A DNA stretch of 64,000 nucleotides from Trichopria drosophilae (lineage: Eukaryota; Arthropoda; Insecta; Hymenoptera; Diapriidae), in NCBI GenBank assembly GCA_030407085.1, contig CM059582.1, positions 155,148,501 to 155,212,500 on the forward strand, in the 5' to 3' direction. The translations under genes and the position numbers were made by a program. The notes beneath the pieces were generated by a model. It did no database searches, was not told the DNA's origin, and saw nothing but the letters and a program-made list of their open reading frames with translations. Positions 20,146 through 31,343 of the stretch are shown one piece after another; positions within the stretch are counted from its first letter, which is position 1, and the number at the start of each line of letters is the position of its first letter.

Positions 20146-21316
20146 AAAAAGTAATTTTATATAAGATATATCATCATTATAAGTCAAATGCATTTTGTTA
20201 TTGTTCTGTAATAGAATTTCCTAAACTAGAATAGTAAAATATATAAGCTTATGAAATTTATAAAGCAATTTTGTAGAAAATGCTACTAGTGAGAATACTA
20301 AAAGTATTCCTGATGACCAATGAAGAGTGAATCACGAGAAAAACACATAATATATGTAGGTGATTATCACGAACGTTTTTACTATGTTGACTAGTAACAT
20401 TTTCTGCAAGAGCATTTGTAAATTGTATAAACGTTTACGCGTCTGCAACAAAGAATTCCTGCAATCTAGTTGCGCTTGTCGCCGCCAGGCGCGTTGATTG
20501 GTTTGTTGAGCTCCATTATGGCTCCCGTTATAGAAATGAGTTTTCATTCCTTCCAAAGCAGCTCAAATGATAAGCTGAAAGAATGCAGATAAAATGTCGG
20601 TATAATATATATCGATGGCGCTTCTTCGTGTATATTGGCATAGCATAATATTTTTGATCGATTGTAAATAACCCAATGCCAAAGCAAACTTTTCGACTTT
20701 TTTTTTGTTTTAATTTAAATGGCCTAGATGAAGAACAAAAATATAGCAAATCTAGAGAAAATGCTATAAGCTATAAAACAAATAAACAGAAAATGAACAG
20801 GAATAAATAAAAATAAAAATTAAAACAATATCACTTTTTTATGATTAAAGTATTACATTTATTATTCTACATCAATATTTCCCCATATCTGGAATTTTCG
20901 TGTAGTAAGAAAAATGTCTATTCTGGGATAGTAAAAATTATTATTCAATTATGAAACATTACTATTTTTTAAGTCTGTCCTGATATCCCTATCGGAGAAT
21001 TGTAATTTTTCCTATTTTTTTAAAGATATCTTCCTATACAATTTCACTCAGTGTAGTTTGGTCTTGTTTGGTCTTTTGGTGGTGATGATTTGGATCGCAA
21101 GAATACTAATAAAATAAAGCCTTTGGTCTGCCATTGTCAGCCAGGGCAGCAGTCCTAAAGGATACAACGTGCTCATATTTTTAAAATTGAAAATACACGC
21201 ATTTAGCATACGTTATACTCTCACACCAAATGCGGTCCTTTGACAAGATCGTTAAACAGCAGGCAACAATAATTTATATGCTATGTTCTACATTTATTTG
21301 TTGACAATTCCCCATG
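20146..21316. other. AT-rich stretch with bipartite dispersed motif
   Basis: No gene is supported. At 20481-20536, GCCGCCAGGCGCG and CCGTTATAGAAA form copy 2 of the bipartite motif also seen at 16668 and 59651. The minus-strand frames of 74 and 73 codons overlapping here are not supported. ATGGCGCTTCTTCG occurs near 20614. Confidence 0.5.
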
Positions 21317-22389
21317 TTAACCCGTTTCCGCCCAAAATGCCGTAAATTTCACTACATTTTAATCGTCACTTTTCTTATAGAAACTAACGATGAATAATTC
21401 TGAATATTTAGATTCTATAGTTTTCAACCCTCCTCTTTCCGAATCCGAAGTCCGTTTTTCGCTAGGAGCAGCCATTTTTTAAATATGGCGGCGAAAAGGC
21501 AAAAAAATAGAGAAAATTTCGATTTTTGGATCGGTTTTTCATGTTTTTCAATAGGTTCGCGATGACCGATCATTCCAAAGACCTGGATCTGGTGGAATAA
21601 TGAGTTTGACTAAAAGTTGACATGATCAGATATGCAAAATATAAGATGGAGGATCTAAGATGGCGGATTTTTCGCCGAATTTTGTGTTTTTATAGCATTT
21701 CCGACTATATAATTAATATAAAACCCGCGAGTAACCATTTTCATTTCGGACATGCAACGTTTTGTATTTTCCTCCGCCATTTTGAATGATGAAAATCAAA
21801 TGTCATATTCGTAATCTGCGACCCCGAAAACCACCGAGTAGTCAGTTTCATATGGATCAAGAAATTTTGTTGCATTTCAGTCGGCCATCTTGGAACCGCC
21901 ATTTGGAATTTCGAGTATCGGATAGAAGATACTGTTAGAAATGATTGTGTAAATCAATAATAAGTGCGTACAACAATATTTGTTAATAGCTAATAATAAT
22001 GTCGGAAATGCTATAAAAACACAAAATTCTGCGAAAAATCAGCCATCTTGGATCCGCCATCTTATATTTTGCATATCTGATCATGTCAACTTTTTGTCAA
22101 ACTCATTATTCCACCAGATCCAGGTCTTTGGAATGATCGGTCAGCGCGAACCTTTTGAAAAACATGAAAAACCGATCCAAAAATCGAAATTTTCTCTATT
22201 TTTTTGCCTTTTCGCCGCCATATTTAAAAAATGGCTGCTCCTAGCGAAAACCGGACTTCGGATTCGGAAAGAGGAGGGTTGAAAACTATAGAATCTAAAT
22301 ATTCAGAATTATTCATCGTTAGTTTCTATAAGAAATGTGACGATTAAAATGTAGTGAAATTTACGGCATTTTGGGCGGAAACGGGTTAA
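21317..22389. mobile_element. TTAA/CCC foldback element with 390-bp arms
   Basis: The ends are TTAACCCGTTTCCGCCCAAA (21317) and its exact complement TTTGGGCGGAAACGGGTTAA (22389). The left arm (21317-21706) and right arm (22001-22389) are inverted copies; reading them base by base I count about nine mismatches in roughly 390 bp. A unique centre of about 290 bp lies between. Flanking TTAA and CCC termini point to piggyBac-type mobilisation. The arms contain clustered ATGGCGG words (AATATGGCGGCGAAAAGG; AAGATGGCGGATTTTTCG). The 100-codon plus frame (21980-22282) is just the right arm read through and is not a gene. High arm identity suggests recent origin or gene conversion between the arms. Confidence 0.93.
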
Positions 22390-22417
22390 TTTACTCTGGT
22401 GGCCAGATTTGACCTTT

Positions 22418-22485
22418 ACTGAGATGGGTTTCATACACAATGATGAAAACTTCATTTGTGCACTGTACGTGAAACCCATCTCAGT
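22418..22485. repeat. 68-nt hairpin next to a TTAA element
   Basis: ACTGAGATGGGTTTCA (22418-22433) and its exact complement TGAAACCCATCTCAGT (22470-22485) enclose a 36-base loop, whose outer part also pairs weakly (ACA/TGT-type pairs). Size and shape resemble a short pre-microRNA or a very small foldback. The arm matches no microRNA that I recognise. It begins 28 bp outside the TTAA end of the foldback element. Confidence 0.6.
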
Positions 22486-23679
22486 AGTTCCATTTTTCAT
22501 CCCAAATGACGATTACAGAAAAGAAATTGGTGGATATTGGTAGAAGCTACAGGAAATCGAATGCCTTCGAAAAATTTAAAAATATGTCGCGATTTTGATA
22601 AAATTTTGTACAGGTAACTGTGACGTCAGGTTTTCTCTTGATAATTATCTCCGTTCCCAGGTGAATTTGACTTTAGACGGTTCAATAAACGCGCTGCAAC
22701 CGTCAAGGACTATCACATAATTGAATTCGCACGACGTTCCCTTAAACTGGAAGCATGGCGAGGTTAGGGCAAATTTCTTGGCTATAAGAGGGCGTCTAGG
22801 GTGCAGCTGTCGCAATATTCTTTTCGTCCTCGTCTCTTTCATATCCTGCCATCTCATCGAACCTTCCCTCTTTCTATCTTTCAATCTCTGTCGCGACTGT
22901 TGATAATTTATTTATTCCGCGTCAATGTAAAGGAGAGGTTCTGATCGAGTCGTCGCGTGATGGGTATTGTAGGGCGTTCAAGTAGGTTCATGCGTAATTA
23001 CTCGCCGTCTCGTTAAGCCTCAGAAATCAATAATATCAAAAACTTCCCCAGAACCATACGGTTGACGTTTCAAATTCATAAGATCTCAAATTCCTCCATG
23101 GAAATAAAAAATTTACATTCACGAAATCGACCAAAACTCGTTAATTACGTCTTGGTGATCGATTACGAATTATCTGTAACGTAAGCTCGCATGAGTTTCG
23201 GATACGTATTTATCATTTTGTTCCAATGCCATTTCCGTAGTGTCACATATAAATATGATTGACGTACAAGGCTAAACTCGAGTATAAACAAATAATTCCA
23301 ACACCATCACATTTATTTATGTACATGCATTAAATGACCTCGAAGAAGACATTAATCAGCTTGAGAGCAAGTTTTTGATATCTCGAATATACGATATATT
23401 ACAGTGCGTTTACTATGATACTGATCAGGGTTAAATGACGCACTTTTGACTCTTTTTTACCATTATTATTTCTTACGTGGAATACTTACTCTTCATTTAA
23501 TTTTCCTATCATTGCTTTGTTACAAAAATTTTTGAAATCAACAAATTTCAAACTTCAATCAACATCTCTAGTTTTACGTTGGTAACTATTTAGTAAAGTT
23601 TTTTAAAGAAAAGCCCAATGTTTGAACAATTTTTGTAGCTCATGGAATCATTTTTACCATATGAAGATACATTGTTTTA
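22486..23679. other. Non-coding stretch with a moderate-GC patch
   Basis: Between about 22615 and 23030 the sequence is less AT-rich and contains TGTGACGTCAGG (CRE-like), a TCTCTTTC-rich pyrimidine block near 22835-22890 and GAGTCGTCGCGTGATGGG. It could be a conserved regulatory element or untranslated exon. No frame here is recognisable, and the two overlapping 60-79 codon frames oppose each other. The remainder is AT-rich and empty. Confidence 0.45.
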
Positions 23680-24043
23680 TTGTGTATTTTGAATTGCAGA
23701 AGCCGAATTTGAGGCCAAATTTCGAAAATTCTAAACGCAAAATCCAATATGGCCGCACAAAATTGGACAATTTTAAGCATTTTTCATTATACACGTAATT
23801 ATAAAAGAATGAGTAAATAGAGAATAAAGAAAAATATATACACCAGAGTTAGGGTTTATTGGGTATGTTGAATCGCTGAATCTGAATTTGAGGACAAATT
23901 TTTTAAACTTTGAACAAAAAATTCAATATGGCTGCTTGACTTTAAAAAAAAGAGGTTGGCCGTATTGGATCCGCCATTTTCAATAATTAAAATTTGACTC
24001 TAAATTCGTAATCAGCGCCTTCGAAAACATAAATATCCATATT
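23680..24043. mobile_element. Degenerate relative of the ATGGC-rich foldback elements
   Basis: Direct and inverted blocks share the vocabulary of the TTAA foldback elements: TCCAATATGGCCGCAC, CGCTGAATCTGAATTTGAGG, TTCAATATGGCTGC, and inverted GGATCCGCCATTTTCAAT and TTCGTAATCAGCGCCTTCGAAAAC. Ends are not preserved and no TTAA pair is visible, so it is an old, broken copy. It stops where the modular repeat at 24044 starts. Confidence 0.6.
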
Positions 24044-24233
24044 GGGAACACCTCAAAAATCCGAAACATTTAAAAAGCCGACATTCAAAAAAATATGACT
24101 GTCAAAAACGGCAATGAGTCATAAAGCTGCAATATTCATGAAAACAACAATGTCGTCTTTTCAAATCTCGACTTTTCAAATGTCGCTTTTCCAATGTTTC
24201 GGATTTTTGAAATTCGGGTTTTTGATGTATTCC
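24044..24233. repeat. Modular palindrome related to the CCGACA family
   Basis: Outer ends GGGAACACC-TCAAAAA (24044) and GATGTATTCCC (24233) are inverted, and an inner 17-bp pair CAAAAATCCGAAACATT (24054-24070) and its exact complement (24193-24209) is perfect. The right arm, read in reverse, is a run of about 15-base modules AAAAGCGACATTTG, AAAAGTCGAGATTTG, AAAAGACGACATTG. The left arm has AAAAAGCCGACATT. The architecture is that of the palindromes at 1652, 7385 and 7889 with a different module sequence. Non-coding; the 68-codon minus frame over it is spurious. Confidence 0.7.
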
Positions 24234-26345
24234 CTCCATATTTACACAAATTTCAAATTGCCAGGAAACATCATAACATTTTGAGTTGAAAACTTCTATA
24301 AAATTCAATATACTGAATCATTTCAGTATACAAAAAAGATTTCAAAGCGGTTCTATAAAAAAATGAACGACATTGGGTGAAGCGTTAGCCAAACATTAGT
24401 GAATTTTATATATTCATTATGTTAATATATTTTACACATTTTGTTAGGCACGAATGACGTTAAAACTGGTAGTCGATTCGTATAGTTGCCAATTCTAAAT
24501 ATGCAGATGCTCTTTTATTATATCATATTGAAATTGTTGAGAATACAGGCCACAAAATAAGATTGTAAAACTTTACATGAATTCTTTGTAATCAGTGCAA
24601 CACTGCAAGAAATAACTTTAAACAAATGCTGTAACAGTACAGAAATAGTGGGAATTATTCTTTTATTTTTACATTGTTTATAGTTGTTTAACAATATTTG
24701 GTGTGTAGTTTCACAGTACTTTTGTAATTTTATATCATTCGTTTTCAAGAGATATTTCTGACAATGTAGCTAAAAAAGTGAGTATTTTTCGTACAAAAAT
24801 TTAATAATACTTTATGCAATTTCAATCATTATTCTTTCGTAATTTATTTACAAATTAAAAAGCATTAACTGCACAAAGAATAGACGAATGGTTGGGGTTT
24901 ATTATTTCTTATCTAGTTAAAATAAAAATGAAATCTCTTAACCGATTACTTTACTAAGGAGTTGGTAGCTTGTCCGAAATAAAAGTTATGCTTGAAACGT
25001 GCAGTATCCAAAGAGTATAAGATTTTCAGTAAGCTTAATAATGCATCTGTTTCGTGACATATACGATTAAAATTCCTGTAAGAATGAATTAAAAGCTGAA
25101 AGAGTTTCCGGTGCCCTTCCAGTGAATCAAATGACGCGCTGTATTCATTTAAAATTGAATTTCAATCAGAATGATTGTTCTATTAATTTATAAGTACAAA
25201 ATTAATGGCGTGATTTTCTCCGAGTATTTTAAACTAGATTGACATACTGATCTATAAACGATGAATTAATAAACGATAATCGAACTGTGACGACTTACAA
25301 CACACAATATTGTCGCGGTTTCAAAGTAACAAAATCGTCCGATAAGCGTTCATTGATCGTGGAAATACATTATCAGTCAGCAGATGATTTACTAATTGAT
25401 ACATTTGTTTCTTTGTAATTTAATCTGCAAAGAATTTTTTGCTAATGTAAAAACCTAGTAATTCTTCCATTTTTATAAAATTTTGTGAAAAATTGATTCG
25501 CAAGAATATTCTGCGTGGAGTGTTTTAGTAAAATTAGATTTCTTTACGATCAAGGATAAATTAAAAATAAAATAGTTTTTTGCTTCACGTCGAGAGATTC
25601 AGTATTGCGGAAGGACTTCCGGTGGGTAGTTTACAAAAGCGCTAGTTCTAGTTCATTTTATATCGTATAAAAAGCGTTCTACATTCTCGCGATAACAATT
25701 TAATCGATTACATAGTATTTTTAAATACGGAAAATATGCAACTCAATCGGTTTTCTGGAAATTTTGCAATTCAATGAATATTACAGCCTGATGCTTGTGA
25801 AAATACGTTTAATCCCAAGTGATACATACAATTGGTTCAAATATTTTTACAATTTATAAATAGAATTTTGTACGGAAGGAGAGTTAAAATATCAATTTTC
25901 ATTGTTTTCAAGTATCTTTTCGTAGATATATCGTTTCGTAAAATGTAATCTTGTAGCGGATTGGATTTAAATCCTAAATATAAACAATATGCACATGCAC
26001 GATCAGTGAGTAAATACTGGTGTATGGAATTGTCCGTGGAGAGAGAGAGAAAGAGAGAGGGAGAGTGATGTTTACACATCAGCTGTTATGCTTGATGTCC
26101 CTTTTCTGTGTAACAAATATTCCACGTGGTCACTTCAGTAAAACTGTACGCAACATCACTTGTGGATATCAGAGCCATCTAGTGCTCGAAAAAATAATTT
26201 ACACATCTGCTTTATTCTTTATTGCTCATATAAAAATTTATGCAATTTCTCTTACAATGGCATACCGGAAAAGTGCCACGTTTACGAAAAATTATCATTC
26301 AATGTGTATGGAAAAATTGTTTGTACCCACTGTTGTTGCGAATTG
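24234..26345. other. AT-rich stretch with a GA microsatellite
   Basis: No gene is supported. A purine run GAGAGAGAGAAAGAGAGAGG lies at about 26039-26067. A CTCF-like or insect-repeat word GCCATCTAGTGCTC is at 26174-26187. The overlapping plus-strand frames of 108, 86 and 68 codons between 26020 and 26500 share the same DNA and are not convincing. Confidence 0.55.
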
Positions 26346-26350
26346 ATCAA

Positions 26351-26425
26351 AGGGGATGTAGTTTAGTTAGAAGAGCATTCGATCGGCAATCGAAAGATCC
26401 CTGGTTCAAATCCCGGCGCATCGAA
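26351..26425 (+). pseudogene. tRNA-Ala-like sequence (relic or SINE head)
   Basis: The layout follows a tRNA. GGGGATG would be the acceptor strand, then an A-box-like TAGTTTAGTTAGAAG, D-stem end GAGC, a perfect anticodon stem TTCGA/TCGAA around loop TCGGCAA (anticodon GGC, Ala), and T arm CCTGG-TTCAAAT-CCCGG with one mismatch, containing B box GGTTCAAATCC. The 3' acceptor strand (CGCATCG) does not pair with GGGGATG, and position 33 is C instead of the nearly universal T. TTTTT lies a few bases downstream and could end polymerase III transcription. It is therefore a pseudogene or the tRNA-like head of a SINE, not a working tRNA. Confidence 0.6.
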
Positions 26426-26429
26426 TTTT

Positions 26430-28189
26430 TCCACTTTAATGGTCCTCATTTTTTTTTTTCGAAAAATCAAAATTCCACTTTTCCATCTGTTACATCCTGA
26501 AAAAATCTAGCAAAATTTACATTACTTCTGATCGAGCAGACGAATTTCTATCATAAGAAAAAATAAATAGAAAAATTAAAGGCAGATTTAAAAAAAAATT
26601 ATTTTTAGATTTCACAGAATATAGAACAACGGATGTTAAATATCAGTTTTATATTACGATAAGTCAATAATTCTGCATGGAAAATTTCACTCCTCAGAAA
26701 CATTACTACCCCATATTATATTGAATAGCGAATATGTCGGTGGTGGATATTAGAACAAAAATGTATAGACAAAGCAAAGATTTTTTTTAGTGCTGCGAAA
26801 TATTTCATATCTATTGGTTTTTACATCAATGGGCTTTTATATTATTTACGTTACTACTTGACATGCAAAATATTTCAATGTTTATATTTTTACTTTATGT
26901 TTCTACGTCTGAACGTCAAAATAGAAAATTGCATTGTTATTTTCATCAAAGGTTTGAATATTTAGTGAAAATATTAGTATTTTTATGTAAAATGCGTACG
27001 ATATCTGGTAAACAATATACGTTTGGACCTAATGTCTCAATTGGATTATAAAATATCTAGATTTTTCTGGTGATTTTATAGGAAATTTTCGATTAGTGAT
27101 TTCGTTCATAACCTCATTCAATCGCCATCGTTATGATATGAATGACCTTACTTAATTGAAGACACTGGTTTATTTCTGAATTCATGACCTGAAAAGAAAT
27201 CCCTGAAATCGAAAATCACGAGTGTTTAACTTATTTCGTAAATTCCGATCCAATTTCGCTCTCTGTGGGATAAGTTTATCTTCCGCTTATAACGATTACT
27301 TCCGGTTACAAGGTCGTCTTATTAAACAATCACGATAGCGTCAAAAATAGATTATTATCATACAATATTACTGACAAAAAAATCAATCCTGACTAAATTT
27401 GATCGGAAGCACACGCCTGCATGAAATATAGTAAAGATGATATTATTAATTTCGATTAAATTAATACGAATGACACAGTAACTTTCGTAAATATAACAAG
27501 CAATAATTCAAAATTATTTAAAAAACAATTTTCTGACCGAACTTTTCAGTACTGTGTAAAGTTCTTAAATTGTTTTTCTTCAATAATAGAGGGGCATTGC
27601 AGTATGGTTCAGCTACGTTCCTGTAAATATGTATTAGAGATTTTGTCCTGCGATTTGTTTTCAAAAATTTCCTGCCAATAATGGTCGAGTGATACAAATC
27701 CTTAAGCTACTATATCGTAGGTACGATACGGGGCACAATTGAATCAGTTTGCATAAGATATCATTTGAGATACCTTTAGAAGCAAGGAAATTAAAAAAAA
27801 AAATTTATTCTATTTTGCATTTGAATTTTTGTAAAAGAAACCGTAAAGTTGTAAGCCATCCTGCTCAAGAATCAACGATCCAGAAGAGTCGAGTTGAAAA
27901 ATAGGTAACAAATTCATGAAAATAATATTGACTACTTGACGAATTCATTTACTTTTTAATAGAAATCGCTTCGAGGCCAAATTCATAAAATAACACAAGG
28001 AATAATAGATATGAATCACGACAATATCTGAAATGCGATTACAAGGTTTTTGGTGAAACTTGATAACAATAGAACTATATTTTCTAATGTCGATGTTAGG
28101 AGGCAGGAATACATAAAAAACATAATATTTAGGATATTATAGTCGACGAACAAATTCTTAACCGACATTTTTTTCATTTTTATTTTGAA
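26430..28189. other. AT-rich stretch, nothing identified
   Basis: No coding, RNA or repeat feature with clear ends. Long T and A runs only (T12 near 26449). Confidence 0.6.
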
Positions 28190-28600
28190 AATCAAAACAA
28201 AATCCGCAATTTTTCGGCGACCTCGATATCTGAGCAATAAAATAGTAAAAAGAGAAATGTTTAATTTCAAAGATGACAGTTTCAATATGGCGTCAAATGG
28301 CTCTTTCCCCTTCCTCTGAGAATTGATACATTTCAGTCTATAAATTTTCATTCGAGCAATTAGTCAGAACTAAATGATGTCATATCCAATATGGCTGATA
28401 TTCTATAAAATAAATCCGGGAACATAATTTGCGAGAATTTTTCAGGTTGTCGATTGCGATTCTATAATAAGAATGTAAGAATATAAGATTGAACTTATTG
28501 TTTCTAATTTTGTGACGCGCCTTAGATTGTCTATCATAATCGTAAAGTCAGAATTGAGTAATTCAAGATGGCCGGTCCAATGCTGTCACTGTCCAACCTA
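28190..28600. repeat. Eroded ATGGC-rich repeat
   Basis: TTCAATATGGCGTCAAATGGC, TCCAATATGGCTGATATTC and TCAAGATGGCCGGTCC occur within 400 bp, with TAAAGTCAGAATTGAG similar to the outer modules of the TTAA foldback elements. No ends are preserved. It partly overlaps a 111-codon minus-strand frame (28016-28351), which I regard as chance. Confidence 0.4.
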
Positions 28601-29096
28601 CATTCATTGTTGGTTTTTTCAATCACATACATCCTGATATTTTTAACATTTAAGAATGTTTCCTCTTGGACGTTTGTCAATTATCGTTACGATATTCTCA
28701 TCGTGGGAATATAGATAAACATTGACCATCTGCTTTTGCATGTTCCTATGTTTTATTTTTTGGGATAAAAAATTTGTTCTTTCTTAAAAATATGTGTAGT
28801 TCTTATCTGTCATACAAGAATAAAAACTCTAAATGTCTATTTTTACCATGCAGTGCCTCAAAGATTCCAATATGGATAATTTCCGTACCTTCGTTTGAGG
28901 GCATATAGTTTTTGTGGGTGGTCAAGTAAACGCGGATTTTCAAAAAAAATCAGCGATCGCAAAATTTTCCATCAATAAATTAAATGCTGCATGATGTCTG
29001 CAATAATATTTTGTTTTTTTGTGGTATTTACTTTTTTTGTTCCCGTTTTAAAAAAAATTTCGCTATGGAAATACGTTTTAGCAGTACACTGAGGGA
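28601..29096. other. AT-rich spacer
   Basis: No feature seen. Confidence 0.6.
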
Positions 29097-29752
29097 AAGG
29101 ATTGTTTACTATAAAGAAGGCTTCTTAATAGTTGAGAAGTCGCATATTTAAATGCGGCGAATCGAATACTCTTTTAAGTATGAAGTAATTATTCATTTCA
29201 TATAAAGCTAACATTTCTTTAGTGCAAACAACGCATTTTCTATCTTAAGACATATTTATTAAATGCAACCAAACCTTTCTTAATAGTTAAGAAACCGTTT
29301 GTATACTATACGTTTGTAGCTATAAAGTAATGATTTCTTAATAGTTACAGAATATAATAGAGGGAATCGCAACGCATCGTAACATAATCTCAAATGACAA
29401 CACGGATGTTTTGTTTTGTTTTTTTTAAGAACGATTGAGTACCATTGCAATTCAATGGTTGTTATTGTGAAAATAAATAAATTAAAGATATTATTTATAC
29501 GTCGTCATCAATATGCGCGTTTTATAAACAAATACATCGTATAAGAAACATGTTCCATGTCTTATTTGTGAATTTGCGCAGCTGCCGAGTACAAAGTATA
29601 CATTTTTTAACAAATGGTCAATTCAGGTGTAAGAAATAAAATTAATATTAAATGAATCGCCTTTAATATTGCAATATATCTTTTACATTAAAAAAACAAT
29701 TTCAACTTTTCAATTGAATGATATTTCTTTACAACAATCCTTTTTTTCAGTG
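29097..29752. mobile_element. TA-flanked MITE with internal TTCTTAATAGTT repeats
   Basis: The left end TA|CACTGAGGGAAAGGATTGTT (29097) pairs with the right end AACAATCCTTTTTTTCAGTG|TA (29752), giving a terminal repeat of about 20 bp with a TA target. The interior has three copies of a small palindromic word, TTCTTAATAGTTGAGAAG (about 29123), TTCTTAATAGTTAAGAA (about 29276) and TTCTTAATAGTTACAGAA (about 29334). No coding capacity. Its right TA is also the left TA of the next element. Confidence 0.8.
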
Positions 29753-29754
29753 TA

Positions 29755-30010
29755 CACGGAGAAAAATGTTGTTGGAAATTTTACTATTACAGTTGGTAAT
29801 TGGGACGTACTTGTAGAATGAGAAAAATTGCCATTGTTTATTATAAAAATGACTATGAGTTACTCGAATTTTTACTACTCAGGCTGTAAAAATTGCAAAT
29901 ACTCTGGTCATTTTTACAAGAAATATGGCAATTTTCTCATGTATACCAAGAAGTCTGTCACAAATGTACCAGTTGAAATTGTAAATTATCCGTGAAACTT
30001 GTTCTACATG
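29755..30010. mobile_element. Near-complete palindromic element
   Basis: Starting CACGGAGAAAAATGTTGTTG immediately after the shared TA, the left half is mirrored by the right half. Examples are GAGAAAAATTGCCATTG with CAAGAAATATGGCAATTTTCTC, and ATAAAAATGACTATGAG with CTCTGGTCATTTTTACA. The symmetry axis is near 29888. The right terminus is not well preserved (pairing fades near 30010), so the end is approximate. Non-coding. Confidence 0.6.
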
Positions 30011-30430
30011 TATTCTGGTAAATATTAAAAAGTGGCCTGCGAATAGCAGCGTCATGACTTAAGTAATTCTTTAAATAAAGTCTATTTTTCAAGTTACTTT
30101 CAAAATTTGATTAGGAATTGTTTACTTTTTTTATAGATCGTAATGATCGTATTTACATCTCGTCATTAAACGTAGTGGTTCTTAGTCATATCGCGTCCTG
30201 ATAATCGATATATCGTTAATTGCTGTCAATAGACTCGTACGTATATAATTATACAATCGATTCCATTGATAAAACTCCAGTATAAATTCCAAGTGAGCAT
30301 CATGGGATAGGAATAAGTCGGTTAACGACGCAATTAACAATCGTTGGTAATTGATTGAACGGTACGGTCGAAAAATGTCGCGCCAACACATCCGCTTCAA
30401 TTTTATTCGATCACTCGACATGCTAAAACC
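30011..30430. other. Spacer leading into a GC-richer island
   Basis: AT-rich to mixed sequence. The minus-strand 79-codon frame (30182-30421) has an ATG and mixed composition but no recognisable domain. It lies immediately upstream of the promoter candidate and reads away from it. Confidence 0.4.
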
Positions 30431-30435
30431 CCCTG

Positions 30436-30466
30436 TATAAAAGCGACACGGGGCTCAATGTTCTTT
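30436..30466 (+). promoter_or_regulatory. Candidate TATA promoter
   Basis: TATAAAAG (30436-30443) is a strong TATA box embedded in GC-richer DNA, followed by GCTCAATG about 18-25 bases downstream, which could serve as an initiator. The island that follows (to about 32000) is much less AT-rich than the flanks, consistent with a transcribed region. No protein-coding exon downstream is certain. TATA boxes arise by chance in such DNA, so this is a candidate only. Confidence 0.35.
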
Positions 30467-31343
30467 GCTTTCATTTTCATCGATCTTGCGGTACAAACTG
30501 GAAACAAGTGTGTTAGAAGAGGAGTACCAAGGTTTAGTGGAGTGTACAGAAAGAAGAAGAGTAAACCTCACTCGCCGGCAAAATCAATATACCGAAAGAG
30601 TGACAGAGGAAAGTGACTGGCTCCATGTTCGAGTATGTGAGAGCAGGGAAAGTGCGCGCGCGCGCGCTCCAACAATCTCGTTTGTGTATGTGTGCATGTG
30701 AGGGAGTGAATCATATTACAGGATAGAACAACGGAGAAGAGAGCAGGGATGAAGAGCAATGTTAGAAGATAGAGAATCTCGTTCCGCTTCCTAAGTTAAA
30801 GCCGTTTCATCCCCTGTTGCCCGTGACATGAATGGAGAGTCTAGCAGCTAAAGCAAAGAAACTCGGGGCCATTCCGGTACAACACGTCGATCCATTAGAT
30901 CGCTGGAGGCTCGGGTTGAAATTATAAAAAGTCCTCGAACGCGGTCGCAAAAGGGCAATTTTGACCCTGAACAATTACTCTGCTCATTTTCGTTCAATCG
31001 CGGAGGAACTCGGCCTTCGAACGCAGCTTCATCTATGAAGACCCCACACGTGCCCAACACACGTAAACAATGAGGAGGCGATTTGTTTGTTTGTTCATGC
31101 ACCGGAATGAAATTATATCAGAGCTGGAATGCAAATAAGCCTCTGGGGAGGATCGGCTGAACTTTGGTCCACGAGTATTGATGCAACGGGAAGAGTGTTG
31201 GTGGAAAAACAAAAAATTCGGTGAAAAAGTGATACCGAAGGACATTTGTGCATGTTCGCCGCACGATTCTTTCATGAAAGAATGCAAAAATAAACGCGGC
31301 GCGCTATTTTAAATCATCGATTTTCAGGAGATCAACCAGCCAC
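30467..31343 (+). other. GC-richer island, possible 5' untranslated sequence
   Basis: Mixed-composition sequence with many AGAG/GAAG purine words, an alternating purine-pyrimidine run of seven GC dinucleotides (30654-30667) followed by TGTGTATGTGTGCATGTGAG, and several GT-starting donor-like words. Plus- and minus-strand frames of 63-84 codons overlap each other and none is recognisable. TTTTCAG at about 31321-31327 would be a reasonable acceptor just before the ATG of the following frame. Confidence 0.35.

Noticed and set aside
21980..22282. 100-codon frame inside the foldback element
   Set aside because: It is the right arm of the repeat read through; no transposase motifs.
26020..26500. 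Three overlapping plus-strand frames of 68-108 codons
   Set aside because: All use the same DNA in different frames, non-ATG starts, and overlap a tRNA-like sequence.
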